Assembly: GCA_020310875.1 (NCBI GenBank)
Contig: CM035408.1
Coordinates: 142,612,407 to 142,676,406 of the forward strand
Direction: 5' to 3'
Length of the DNA stretch: 64,000 nucleotides
Source of the DNA: Ceratopteris richardii
Taxonomy: Eukaryota; Streptophyta; Polypodiopsida; Polypodiales; Pteridaceae
The notes below the pieces were generated by a model. It saw nothing but the letters and a program-made list of their open reading frames with translations. It was not told the origin of the DNA and did not search any database. Positions 42,911 through 54,410 of this stretch are shown here, piece after piece; position 1 is the stretch's first letter, and each line of letters starts with the position of its first letter. The position numbers and the translations under genes are program-made.

Positions 42911-45900
42911 TGGGTGATCATTTTTACTCTTCAATTGAAAAATTGGATTGAATCAATTACTCATCGTAGTATATAGGGAGCATACTTTCAAGGAAGAAAC
43001 ATTTATGGATACATATCCAGCGATGATCTCATGCGTATGCTAAAGTCCAAAGGACAACAAAAGTGGAAGAGGAAATAGTAACCAAGACCAAGGTCAACAA
43101 CAGAATCATGGAGGAGGAAGAGGATAGTTTCGACGCAGGGGGAGCCAAAGAGACTGCAGAAATTTCCAAAGAAATGATTCAGGTAATGACAGTAAAGGAT
43201 GCTGGAATTGTGGTAAACCTGGACACTTTGAATGTGATTGCAGTTGAAGAATCAAAATAACAGAAGGTAGCAGAATAAATATGCATCCATAAGTGCAGAT
43301 GATATTGAGAAGCTGTTCATGGTTCAACATCACATGATGAATACGATGTCTGCACGTGTTTCAAAATCAAATGATAATGTTTGGTATGTTGATTCAGGTA
43401 CTTCAAATCACATGATCAGTCATGCGGAATGGTTTAGTACTTTGCAAAAATTCCCAGTTCCTGGATATGTTGAAACAGGTGATGACACATCACATCCTAT
43501 TGAGCATACAGGAAACATAGCACTATCAATGGAGGATGGAAAGGTAAAACATCTTGCTGATGTGCCGCATGTTCCAAATATAACAAAGAATCTGGTTTCT
43601 GTTGGACAAATGGTTGACCAGGGATTACAAGTCAGGTTCAATGCTGATGGATTATATGTAGAAGATTACAAGCAAGATGGACGACTGGTTGCCAAAGGAA
43701 ACAGTGGGTAGGATGTTCACCTTAAATGTGAAGATTCCTAAAATGAATTCAACCATGTTTGCAAAAGGTGCAGGAGTTATTGCAGATATAGAGATGTGGC
43801 ACAAACGGATCGGACATGCAAACTTGCAAAGGCTAAAATTGATGCAGTCAAAGGAGATTGTCCATGGACTACCAAATTTCAAAGTTGCAGAAATGCAAAA
43901 GTTATGTGCAGCATGTCAATTTGGTAAACAGTCAAGAGCATCATTTCCACATGACAAGCATGTTAGTGAGAATGTACTAGAAGTAGTACATACAGATGTT
44001 TGGGGTCCAACAAAGACCACATCTATGGGCGGTTGCAGGTTCTATGTTACTTTCATTGATGACCATACACACAAAGTATGGGTATATTTCATGAAAGAGA
44101 AGAGCGAGGTGTTCATTCACTTCCAGAATTTTAAACCTATGGTGGAAAAGCAGATAGAAGTACATTCAGACATTAAGATTTGATGGAGGAGGTGAATACA
44201 TGTCAAATGAGTTCAGCAGTTTTCTAAAAAATCATGGAATTCAGCATGAGGTTTCATGCAAGTACACACCACAACAGAATGGCGTTGTTGAATGCAAAAT
44301 AGACATATTGCAGAAATAGCAAGAGCCTTGATGGCTGAGAAGAATATGCCTCATTGTTATTGGGAAGAAGCTGTGCATACTACTATATACATCATGAACA
44401 AAACTCCGACTGCTGCTGTACATCAAGTTACACCGGAAGAGAAGTTTACAGGTAAAAACCCAAACTTATAACATTTGAGAGTTTTTGGCTGTATTCCATA
44501 TGTACATGTCCCAGATGAATTGAGGATGAAGCTTGATCCAAAAGCAGAAAATTGTGTCTTCATTGGATACTCCCTTGAGCAAAAGGGATATAAATGTTGT
44601 AACCTACTCACACGACAGGTAAAGGTGAGCAGAGATGTGGTATTTGATGAAATGTCAAGCTTCTATGTAGATGCCAAAGAAGGACTAAATCTTGAACCAA
44701 ATGACAAAGAAAATGTTGAAAAATCAAGTGCAAAATCTCAAGTTTTGAGTGGACCGGATGCATCACCAAGCAATAGTTCCAACTCAAATCCATGGAGTGG
44801 AATATTGCATGGAAATTTCAATCCAGCAAATTCATCAAATACATCCAAGAAAGGTAAAGAAAAGCTTTCTGTAGGTCATAAAACATGTGTAGGTTTTGAA
44901 GACATTGATGGAGATTCAAATGGTTCAGAAAAGAGTCTTGATGAGGAACTTGGACTGCCCTCTGTGAAGACTCCAGGAGTAAGAAGGGCACATCCAGATG
45001 ATACAAGGAGAAGTGACCCAGGATCAAGAAGATATGGGAGGATGCGGAATTCAGTGCAATGATTGACATATGACAATTATATGGTTGGTCATTGTGCCTA
45101 CATGACAAAGGTAATACAAGATGCTGAACCTTCTTGATTTGAAGATGCAATTGGAATTGCAGATTGGGAAAAAGTTATGGATGAGGAGATGGCTGCACTT
45201 TATGGAAATGATACATGGAAGTTGGTTCCATTGCCACAAGGAAAGAAACCCATAGGTTGCAAATGGGTTTACAACTTGTAAAGCATAATGGTGATAGTAG
45301 CATAACGAGGAATAAAGCACGATTGGTAGCTAAAGGATATGCACATACATATGGCATTGAGTATGAGGAAACATTCAGCCCTGTAGCTAAAATGTCTACT
45401 ATCAGAACACTTGTTGCATTAGCTACAACAAAAGGATGGACTTTGCATCAGATGGATGTGAAGAATGCTTTCCTAGATGATGAGTTATAGGAAGAAGTAT
45501 ATATGGACTAGCCACAAGGATATGAAGATTCAAAGCATCCAGAATATGTTTGCAGGTTGCAAAAGGCTTTGTATGGGCTGAAGCAAGCCCCTCGTGCATG
45601 ACATGCAAGGATTGCTGATTACTTAACCAACATTGGGTTTTCTATGTGTGATGCAGATCACTCACTATATGCAAGGAACGCTGATGATGGCATCAATATT
45701 GTGGCTATTTATGTTGATAACCTGATTGTAGGTGGTGATAATGAAGGAAGCATCAAAGAGGTAAAGAAACTTCTTATGCAGCAATTTGACATAAAAGATC
45801 TTGGTGTGCTATGCTATTTCTTGGGCATTGAGTTTATACATACAGAAACATGTGTATGGATGTCACAAAGGCAATATGCCTTGAATATGCTGCAAAAGTA

Positions 45901-46701
45901 TGGTATGGATGATTGTAAGCCAATTTCTATGCCATTAGATCACAATTTGAAGTTGGACACTACATCAGGTGAAGCATTGGAAAATGCTACTATGTAGAGG
46001 AAAATTGTGGGAAGTCTTATATATCTCATAATTACAAGGCCTGATCTAAGTTATACTGTTGGACTCGAAAGTTAGTTTATGCAGGTTCCCAGGAAGCCAC
46101 ATTTGGATGCTCTGAGGCGCACTCTACGTTATGTGAGTGCTACTTTGGATTATGCATTGTTTTATGAGGCTGGTGTAGATTTGTAGGTTTATGGATACAC
46201 TGATGCCGATTGGGCTGGTAGCATTCTAGATAGGAGATCTACTAGTGGTTTTCTATTCTCACTTGGGAGTGCAGCTATTACATGGAGAAGCAAGAAGCAA
46301 GAAGCTGTTACATGGAGCAGCAAGAAGCAACCCACTGTTGCTTTGTCGAGTACACAGGCTGAGTATAGAGGTGCTGCAATGGAAACATGTGTGGCATCAT
46401 GGCTAGAAATGCTACTTGCAGATTTATGTGTGGAAGTGGGAAAGCCTATCACTATTTATTGTGATAATCTTAGGAACATACAATTAGCACAGAACCCTGT
46501 TTTCCATGCTAGAACAAAGCATATCGAGGTACATTATCACTTCCTCAGAGAGAAGGTATTAGCAGGTGATATTGATTCTATTTATGTGAGAACAGATGAG
46601 CAGGTTGCTGATATTTAAGCCAAAGCACTTGGGGCTGAGAAGTTGAAGAAGTTTCGGGAGATGCTTGGATTACAGGATATGGCATTGAGCTTGAGGGGGA
46701 G
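42911..46701 (+). pseudogene. copia-5 gag-pol (decayed)
   Basis: Starts Met-Gly-Asp-His-Phe...Glu-Lys-Leu-Asp at 42911, then a stop and a large gag deletion. The zinc knuckle Cys-Trp-Asn-Cys...His...Cys lies at about 43200-43240. Protease Tyr-Val-Asp-Ser-Gly-Thr is at about 43386. Integrase has His-Thr-Asp-Val-Trp-Gly-Pro. RT has Tyr-Val-Asp-Asn at about 45713 in place of Tyr-Val-Asp-Asp. RNase H has Thr-Asp-Ala-Asp-Trp and Gln-Ala-Glu-Tyr, and contains a small tandem duplication of the Trp-x-Ser-Lys-Lys-Gln segment (46279-46330). Frameshifts near 43710, 44180 and 45280 and several stops inactivate it. It is closely related to copia-4. Confidence 0.9.
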
Positions 46702-47080
46702 TGTTGAGATATCAGGCTCAACATGTGATGATCCAGGATGACACATACCAGTTTTTTGTTTCTCTAACATGTATAGTGGTCACGCCGGTATATGTCAAGG
46801 ATACTTCATTGAGCTTTATTAGATTTATCTACCAAGAGTGATGGAACATTTGTCCCTTGCCAGCTCACTCATTTGCGGACATTAGGTTTTTTTCTTATGT
46901 ACTCATCTTTATATATTGCACTTGTTGTATTCTTGTTTTTAGGTCATTCTTTTACATTCCTTTTTATGTAATAGAAGAAGAAGAATAAGATAATTCTTCC
47001 TTGCCTCAATCTGTGTGTGTGCTTCTCCTTGAGAGTGAGAGTGTGTGTGAGCTCTCTTCCTTATCTCCTTCCTCGTGACA
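46702..47080 (+). repeat. copia-5 3' LTR (379 bp)
   Basis: Preceded by GCTTGAGGGGGAG. It starts TGTTGAGATATCAGG and ends CTCGTGACA. A TATA-like tttatatattgc lies at about 46909. Same family as 32822-33013 and 49235-49565. Confidence 0.88.
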
Positions 47081-47086
47081 GTCACA

Positions 47087-47640
47087 AGACTTAAGGTATG
47101 TGGTAGAATCATCTCAACAAACTACCAAAAGATCTACAAGGTAGAAGAAGAAAGGTAAAAAGGTATGGATATGACACCTTGTTGGTAATGAAGTACTCTG
47201 CATACATAGCTCAAGACTTGAAATCTCTTACCCTCATCTTATGAAGAAGGCAAGAAGAAACTAGAATAGAAGCATGCCATTGAAAAAGAGATTAAAGCTT
47301 TGTAAGAAAAAAAACACCTAGGACTTAGTTCCCAAGATATCAAGTGAAGGTCATTGGATCTAGATGGATCTATGAGGTAAAAAAGAAATTTGATAGAACC
47401 ATTAATAGGTACAATGTTAGATTAGTGGCTAGGGATATGCTCAAACTTGAGGCATTGATTATGAGGAGACCTTCTTTGCTATAACAAAGATGCCTTCAAT
47501 CAAAGTACTAAAGAGTATTGAAGCTCCCAGAAATTGGAAGATATATCAGATGGATGTGGAGATTGCCTTCATCAATGGTTGGATCGAAGAAGAGGTATAC
47601 ATGCCTCATTCCCATTGGTTTTGAAGACCTAAAATATCTA
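47087..47640 (+). pseudogene. copia RT N-terminal fragment
   Basis: Frame pieces read Ile-Gly-Ser-Arg-Trp-Ile-Tyr-Glu-Val-Lys, Arg-Tyr-Asn-Val-Arg-Leu-Val-Ala and a damaged Tyr-Gln-Met-Asp-Val block, with frameshifts. It is a different lineage from copia-5, cut on both sides. Confidence 0.75.
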
Positions 47641-47809
47641 AAACATATAAAAAATTGAATATCAAATTGACTTATGCATATATAAATCAAACATTTAACA
47701 TCTTGCTAAAAGAGAAAGCCATAAAATGCATCTTTATTATCATGAAGAATCAACCATAATCTTGTTTCCATGGGAGTGGCAAAAGGTTTAAAATATTAAA
47801 GGCCAAACT

Positions 47810-49232
47810 CTATATTTTATTTGACACATAATTCTTTCCCCTATCAACTTGCATAAACTGAATGCTCAAATAATGATGCAAATGCCCCAAATCTGACATC
47901 TCAAGATATGCATCCAATTTATCCATACTTTCAGAAATATACTTTTTGTCATGAGTAGTGAGCAACATATCATCAACATATGCAACAAGAATCATAATTA
48001 CATCATCTACATTCTTAACATAGCTGCTTTGAGTTTGATTGTTCTCAAATGCATGTGGCAACAAAGAGGATGTATCATTTCATAACTAGCATGTGGTGTT
48101 TGCTTCATTCCATATTTTACCTTTTTTCAAGTTGCACACTTTATTTTCATGCCCTTTCTATGCAAAAACATGTGGATGAAATACATATAACTCTTCAATC
48201 TAAATCACCATTCAAAAAATGCCGTTTTAATGTCCAAGTGACTTATATCCCAACCATGATGAGCTACAAGTGCAAAAATGCTATGGAAACTATTCATTTG
48301 GCATGTGTTTCCAAAGGTCTCATCAAAATCAATGCCTGTCTTTTTCACATATCCTTTGGTAACAATAGTAGCTTATACCTATCTAGTATTCTATTAAGTC
48401 TATGTTTGATCTTGTATAATCTTGTATAATCTTGTATATCTATTTAGTTCCAATGGACTTTTTGCTTGGAGACAAATCAAATAAAGATCAAGTACTATTC
48501 TTCTTAATAGCATCATATTTTGATTGCATAGCATTCATCCAATTTCTCGAATCAAGTGCTTCATCAAAGAAAATATTCTCATTCTCATCTCGAAGACTAG
48601 AGAGAAGGATTGCATAACAATATGATGCAAAGGAAGCACTATGAAGCCTCAACAAATACGATATGAAAAAGTGCATCTAATTTTCTATCTCTCAAGGTCT
48701 ACATTAGCCATTCGGGTATAGTTTTTGCTTGTTCTATGTCCACCATCTCATCAACAAATGCATCATGTAAACTTGCATAAAAAATGGAATGATTTGCATC
48801 ATCATTTGGAACATATAAAGGTTGAGACATTGCCTCTTTTGGATCGCGTCTTGAATCTCCACGTGTAAAAGGAGGAAATGAATTATCATACACATCTTGT
48901 GAGCTATTTGATGTCTCCTTGGTATAGAAGTAAGGGCTGAATTGGATCTTCCACAAGAACAACATCACAACCAACTAGAATGTGTTTAGCCTATAGATGA
49001 TATAGACGATGGCCTTCGCTTTCATTATTATGTTTGACAAAAAGAAATGTAACTACTTTATCATCCAATTTTCTAGGTTGTTGTTGACACACTAATACAT
49101 ATGCTAGATAACCAAACACCCACATATGACAAACGAATGGCTTGTGATGATATCAATACTCATATGGAGGGATATAGTACAATGATTTGGTGGGATGCTT
49201 GTTAAGTATATATGTTGCACACATAACTCTCA
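47810..49232 (-). pseudogene. copia-6 integrase tail and RT (decayed)
   Basis: From right to left: integrase C-terminus (Val-Phe-Gly-Tyr-Leu-Ala-Tyr at about 49110, Asp-Val-Val near 48965), linker, RT start (Leu-Asp-Ser-Arg-Asn-Trp-Met-Asn-Ala-Met, 48560), a region with frameshifts, and the catalytic Ala-Tyr-Val-Asp-Asp-Met-Leu-Leu at about 47975. No RNase H was recognised beyond it. Confidence 0.8.
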
Positions 49233-49234
49233 AG

Positions 49235-49565
49235 AGAAAGGAGATAAGGAAGAGAGCTTTCAAACACTCTCACATACAAAGAGAAGAGCACACATAGATT
49301 GAGGCATGGAAGACTAATCAGTTCATGTTCTTCTTCTTCTTCTATCACATAAAGAGAATATAAAAGAATTACCTAATACAACAATACAACTAGTACACTA
49401 TATAAAGAAAAGTAGATAAGGAAAATCAGGCTAATGGACACAAATGAGTGAGCTAGCAAGAAACAAATGTAACATCACTCTTGGTAGATAAATATAGTAA
49501 TGCTCAAGAAGTATCCCTCATATATATAGATGTAACCACTATACATGCAAGAATGATCAGTCAAA
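49235..49565 (-). repeat. LTR fragment of the copia-4/5 family, minus strand
   Basis: Reverse complement matches most of 46760-47075, including the Ctaccaagagtgatg and tagaagaagaagaa segments. It is not followed by a PBS or gag, so it is an isolated or truncated LTR beside copia-6. Confidence 0.75.
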
Positions 49566-50203
49566 ACTATTGTATATGCTTGAATATATAGTAGCATGAT
49601 CATCCATGAATTGTATTGAGATTTCCCATTTGTGAAACCTCTATACAATGAAGTTATGCTCTAAGGTTTCCTTTTTTTTGTATTTTCTTGTAGTTCTACA
49701 TAGATAGATGTAGATAGTGATTATGATACCATCTATGAAGATAGTATGTGCTATTACAAAATGTGAACCCGTTCATTTGAAAAAACATCATATAATGTAG
49801 CTTTAGATTCTAAAATTGCTATTTTCTCTTGCATTTCAACTACCATATCTAAGTTGTACTTTTGACCTTGCATAGTCTCGATTGCAAGCCTTGCATTCTA
49901 GTTTGCTTCTTTTTGATGGCCTCATGTATTTCTTGGATATGTTTGATAACTTGGTTGGTGTTGACTTGTACATTATGCAATCTTCCATCTCTTCCACCAA
50001 TGGTGCTCTAGAGCTCAATGATGTTTTGCTTTTGCAAACCAATCCACCTCATCTTTAGCAACATTAATTTACTCGTATTCCATGATTTTGGTTTTATATA
50101 TTCTCTAGTTAAGTTTTTACTTTTGAAGTTTGGTCATCATCCTTCTCTTCTAATTATGATTAAAAATTGAAATAACAGCACACACAGACACACACATGTA
50201 CAT
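49566..50203. other. Unassigned sequence
   Basis: On the minus strand a helical-looking frame (Gln-Lys-Gln-Asn-Ile-Ile-Glu-Leu, later Ala-Ile-Lys-Lys-Lys) might be retroelement gag residue, but no diagnostic motif is present. A CA-rich stretch at 50180-50200 borders the copia-9 LTR. Confidence 0.35.
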
Positions 50204-50434
50204 TGTTGATATATTTAGGTAGTGATGTGTGTGAACACACTAGGACTATCGGGGCATTTTTTTCCCTCTTTAGGAGGTTTTTTTTCCCTCAGCTTGTATA
50301 TATGCCTATTGCCCTAATGGGCTACTTATCTATGTACATTCTCTAGTAATACATTCAGTATTGTGTGTTGTGATCCAAGCTTCTTCTTCTTCCTTGTGTT
50401 GTTCACGTGCTTCCGTAGGCGTCTAACTCCAACA
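50204..50434 (+). repeat. copia-9 5' LTR (231 bp)
   Basis: Begins TGTTGATATATTTAGG, ends CTAACTCCAACA, with cttgtatatatgcc as TATA-like box at about 50294. It is followed by attggtatcagag, the PBS. Left flank is TACAT; the partner duplication lies beyond the Gypsy insertion or outside the window. Confidence 0.88.
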
Positions 50435-50436
50435 AT

Positions 50437-50448
50437 TGGTATCAGAGT
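50437..50448 (+). promoter_or_regulatory. copia-9 primer-binding site
   Basis: TTGGTATCAGAG three bases after the LTR end. Initiator tRNA-Met type. Confidence 0.88.
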
Positions 50449-50787
50449 AGTTCGTCGCTTCATGTAGGGCGCCGTCGACACTCCTCCGATTGTAGTCTCA
50501 GAATCGCGCGAACTTTGGTGAGCATACTCAGCGTGTTTTCGAGATCAAAATAGCTTGGCTTTGTGGTGCCAAAATTGTGATATGAGCTCGTTTCGGCCTC
50601 TGAATGCACTATTGCAGTGCTTGTGTAGGCTATTTCGTCTTTTTGTGCCAAAGGTATATACTAGTTTTTGTTTGCTAGTATAAGCATCTTGAAGTCTGCT
50701 ACATGTCTAACAGAATTTGTCTAGGCAGTTCTGTTCAACTTTTTGAGATACAATCAATTTTCTGCATCAAGGTATTTTAGTCACTAT

Positions 50788-51766
50788 ATGTTGGCTGTTG
50801 AGGATAAGTTGGATGGTACCAACTACCCGTTATGGGCTTATATGATGCGACATGTGTTGGTTGCAAAAGGACTGTGGAACATTGTGCAGGGTGTCGAAAA
50901 ACATCATATCACACCTGCAATTGTTACAACTGCAGGTATTAAAGCTGATGCAAAAGGTGTCGAAGATGATGATATTCTGCATATTCCTGTTCATGCTACG
51001 GTTTTTGTTGCACCTACAGTAGAGCAGATTCGCTGGGATGGCAGAGATGCCCATGCACATGCATTGATAGCTTTGTTTGTCAAACATGCCATTATTCCTC
51101 ACATTCGCTCTTGTAGAACAGCTAAGGATGCTTGGGATACACTTACCACATTGTAGCAAGCTAGGAATGAGGCTCGTGTTGCTTACCTCTGAAAACAGTT
51201 GGAGAGTGAGCACATGAATGAAGGTGATTCTATGGATAGTTTCCTAACAAAGATCAAAGACTTGAAGGAACAGGTGATTTCTGCTGATGAGGTTATACCA
51301 GATAGCTCACTAGTGCAGACTGTTCTGAATGGTCTTCCTGATTCATATCAGAGTTTTGCTTCTACTCTTCGGTTGATGATTAAAGGCAATCAAAATGCCT
51401 TATCATTTGAGGAGTTAGTCTCTGTTTTGTTGCAAGAAGATCAGTCCAAGCAGAACAGGTCCATTATGCGAGTTGGAGATCAAGCTTTCCTGGCTAGTCA
51501 GAAGGGCAAAGGAAAATGGAGCTCTTCAAGTAGTAAGCAGAAATCTGCTAATTCTGCATATTCGAAGAAGGAAGACAAAGATGAGAAGAAATCAGAAAAG
51601 CAAAAATTGTTTTGTAAGTATTGTAAAGGGAATGATCATATCATAAAGAACTGTCCAAAACTGGCTGCTAAAGAGGCAAAGAAGAAAGAGGCTGGAATGG
51701 TTGTTGCAGAGGCCTCTACACCAAAAACAGAGTCTGCTAATCTTGTGCAGGAAGAAGAATGGGCAT
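50788..51766 (+). pseudogene. copia-9 gag, two stops, cut by the Gypsy element
   Basis: The ATG at 50788 opens Met-Leu-Ala-Val-Glu-Asp-Lys-Leu-Asp-Gly-Thr-Asn-Tyr, the usual copia gag start. UBN2-like gag follows, and a zinc knuckle Cys-Lys-Tyr-Cys-x4-His-x4-Cys at about 51614-51655. Two in-frame stops (TAG at about 51154 after Thr-Leu, TGA at about 51191 after Tyr-Leu) sit where related gags have Trp and Arg, and both fit single transitions. The frame runs directly into the Gypsy LTR at 51767, so pol is separated or lost. Confidence 0.88.
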
Positions 51767-51953
51767 TGTCGTAGAGGGGTGTGAAGGGAGGCTGACGTTC
51801 ATCTACAAGAATCGCGCTAACCTAACCATGTGACTGCACGCAGGGTGCTTCTAAGTATGCCTAGGGCCTTTGGTTGATTTTTCAGTTTAGGTGTGATAAA
51901 AACCTATATGTTTCTAATATATGGGAGTGTAAATTAAGAACTAATTATTTAGA

Positions 51954-52382
51954 CTAAGGACCGTAAGGACGAGCGTTTCTATAATGTTCTATAGCTTCTA
52001 ATTGATAAGACATAACTAAGTTCTCGTTTGTAATTTTATCTTTAACAAAGTCAACTTCTTCGTTCTCAATTTGATTTGAGTTAGGTTTTCTAACTAAATT
52101 AGGTGGGAATAAGTCTTTCTTGTCCTCCGGTTCTGGCAAAACTATGGTAATTAAAGGTAAAATTCTAGAAAGAAGACGATCGTAATCTAACGTGTGTAAA
52201 GTTTCGTTAACTACTTTATCTTTAATAATTTCAACTTCTATATTTTCGTTATTATTTGAACTATCAATTGAAGACGGAAGCAATGTTCCTATTATTAATT
52301 TTTCTAATTTTTTATTCTTAATATCAGAATCGTTTGTAGATACTAGTTTAGAACTACTTGTAGATCCTATCTCTTTAGACAT
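51954..52382 (-). CDS. LTR-encoded ORF, 142 codons (3' LTR copy)
   Basis: Starts ATG-TCT-AAA at 52382 and ends 187 bp before the LTR end, in element sense. The product is hydrophilic, Glu/Asp/Asn/Ser-rich, without Cys, signal peptide or membrane segment, and with an Ile-Ile-Lys-Asp-Lys-Val / Phe-Val-Lys-Asp-Lys-Ile near-repeat around residues 55 and 113. It differs from the 5' LTR copy at a handful of residues near the start and in Glu-Pro/Glu-Ser. It could be an unknown accessory protein or a leader frame kept open by chance at low divergence. No family recognised. Confidence 0.5.
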   Translation of the reverse strand: MSKEIGSTSSSKLVSTNDSDIKNKKLEKLIIGTLLPSSIDSSNNNENIEVEIIKDKVVNETLHTLDYDRLLSRILPLITIVLPEPEDKKDLFPPNLVRKPNSNQIENEEVDFVKDKITNENLVMSYQLEAIEHYRNARPYGP

Positions 52383-52450
52383 ACGAAATATAAAAGTAAA
52401 GATCTCAATTAATTTTCAGTGAAATAGTATGAAGAATTTCAAAATCAATC

Positions 52451-52741
52451 TTATTTAAGCCTACACAAATCTTTAATTACATCGAAAAGTGGAAGTGCTA
52501 GAAATCTTTTAGGATTTAAGCCTATACAATAGCTTATCTTAAGTGCTAATACAATTCTCTTAATAGATAATCCTATACAACTTAATAAACAATCTTCAAA
52601 TATCGTAATTTTGTGATCTTGAAATCTTGTATGCTTGTGTTCTCGTATGCTCCTTTGTAATCTCTTCAATGATCTGTAGAGAGGAACATTAGAAAAAAAC
52701 AAAAAACATAAGTATGCTTTTAGTAAATATGAAACAGTCAT
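52451..52741 (-). CDS. Second shared LTR frame, 96 codons (doubtful)
   Basis: Open and nearly identical in length to 62764-63054 in the other LTR, with a hydrophobic first third (Leu-Leu-Lys-Ala-Tyr-Leu-Cys-Phe-Leu-Phe-Phe). In the inner-element LTRs this region is disrupted. LTR copies of one element are identical at insertion, so retention in two copies says little. Confidence 0.25.
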   Translation of the reverse strand: MTVSYLLKAYLCFLFFSNVPLYRSLKRLQRSIREHKHTRFQDHKITIFEDCLLSCIGLSIKRIVLALKISYCIGLNPKRFLALPLFDVIKDLCRLK

Positions 52742-53077
52742 TTAATAATTTTATATTATAACTTAAACCTATACTAACACATGTATACAAACATTTCTAA
52801 CTTCATAACTTTAATGCTTATGCAAACTTCATTTTGCACACATGTTCATTTCTCTAACACTATCATAAACTCATAATTACTTATACAAACGTTTACATGC
52901 ATTCATTAACATCCAATATGTATGTACTTACTCTCATGCTTTTATTCATATATATGCATGCATATGATTAAACTCATAAGATTACAACTCTACCTATATT
53001 GTGATAGATCTAATATAATAGACATGTAAACTCCATACATCTACTCATTGGGCTTTTCCCTCCGTATTCTTGCTAAA

Positions 53078-53084
53078 TTCTCTG

Positions 53085-53124
<40 letters not shown>

Positions 53125-53190
53125 TCTCTCTCTCTCTCTTTCTCTTTCTCTCCCTTTCTCTTCTCTCTCTCTCTCTCTCTCTCTCTTTCA
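53078..53190. repeat. CT/GA microsatellite in Gypsy LTR
   Basis: Interrupted CT tracts with tttct interruptions. Counterpart at 63397-63492. Shorter tracts lie at 54636-54655 and 54783-54806. Confidence 0.9.
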
Positions 53191-53660
53191 ACGGCTGTTG
53201 CCTGCCTCTTTTTTATCACCATCCTACAGCATGCAAGCCGCCTGCTTAACCTCTCTCTCCCTACATCTCTCTTTCTCTTTTTATTTATCTAACTTTATCT
53301 CTGTAGTCCTTGCAAACATGAGAGAGATTATCTCTAATATTTTACATATAGCAGCGCAATTGGATGGAAAACTCAAGCATAGGAAATTATAAGATCATTT
53401 AATGCAAACATCGATTTCGTCTTTCTACTCAAACGTCAGCGGCTGGCAGGTGCCATCTGTTGCACTGTCAACATGTAGATAAAAGACATCAAAACTATGA
53501 GATGCTATGCAATGCACTCAAGTGAGACTTAAAGAAGAATTCGCCATATTGTGCATTGAACAAGCTTGTCCAATTCCAACCAGAGGTTCCTCTCTCGGCT
53601 TCATAGCCTCTCAAATCCAATTTCACAAGTTGTATTTAGATCCTAGCTAGAATAGTAAGC

Positions 53661-54410
53661 TCAATGACTGTAAAAACAGATCGATAAAAAATCACTTGCA
53701 GACCCTACAAGTCGGACAATCTGAAAATTCTCACATGCTGAGATGGCATGTAGAGATTCATTACTGCATTGCTGAAGCTCCAATTGTTGGAGGGTGTGAT
53801 AATTCCTAGCTAAATACGCAAGACCGTGGCTAGATACATCATCATTTCCATAAACTAAAGGAGCATTTACAGTTTTCAAATCATCACTGCTCTCGTGCTC
53901 TTCAGCCATCGCTCGATTTTGACCTCCTTTAGACACAGGCCCCAGATCTTTCATGCTTGGATCCCCATCAACTTTTATGTTGATAGAGAGTTCATATGAC
54001 GTAACAGATTTATCTTTAAACATTCATCAAGTGCAGTGAGAGACAACTGTTGAACATGGAGAAAGTGCTTAATAGATAATGGATCATATGCATCAACGTC
54101 CAAATGGACTCTGAGGCATCTATGACTGAAAAGTACATTAATAGAACTTGGGCTTTTGGGTACTACAGAACGTCATGCAGGAGTTAGATCAATATCTATC
54201 AGATTAGGAAACCTGACAGATATGCGCCTACTCTCCACAAATTCCCAGTCCAAAACCTTGATAGTTGTGCGTAGCACAGCTTGCAATCGCATCCGCCCGA
54301 AATTATAAAGCGATTGCAATCCAAAACATCCAGCCAATTAGACATGCATTGTACGTCATTAAATCCTATGAAGGTATAGGTTATCTGATATTCCATCAAA
54401 GTACGTACGT
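53661..54410 (-). pseudogene. Captured F-box/LRR gene fragment inside the LTR
   Basis: The minus-strand frames read like a plant F-box/LRR protein: Val-Leu-Asp-Trp-Glu-Phe-Val-Glu-Ser followed by Arg-Phe-Pro-Asn-Leu-Ile-Asp-Ile-Asp-Leu-Thr. Further on comes a leucine-rich repeat, Gly-Leu-Ala-Tyr-Leu-Ala-Arg-Asn then Leu-Gln-Gln-Leu-Glu-Leu-Gln-Gln-Cys. Frameshifts (about 54000) and a stop near 54170 break it; the last 120 codons (53661-54023) are open. It lies in element sense. The right LTR copy begins at 63974 and is cut by the window edge. The family assignment rests on motif recognition alone. Confidence 0.65.
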
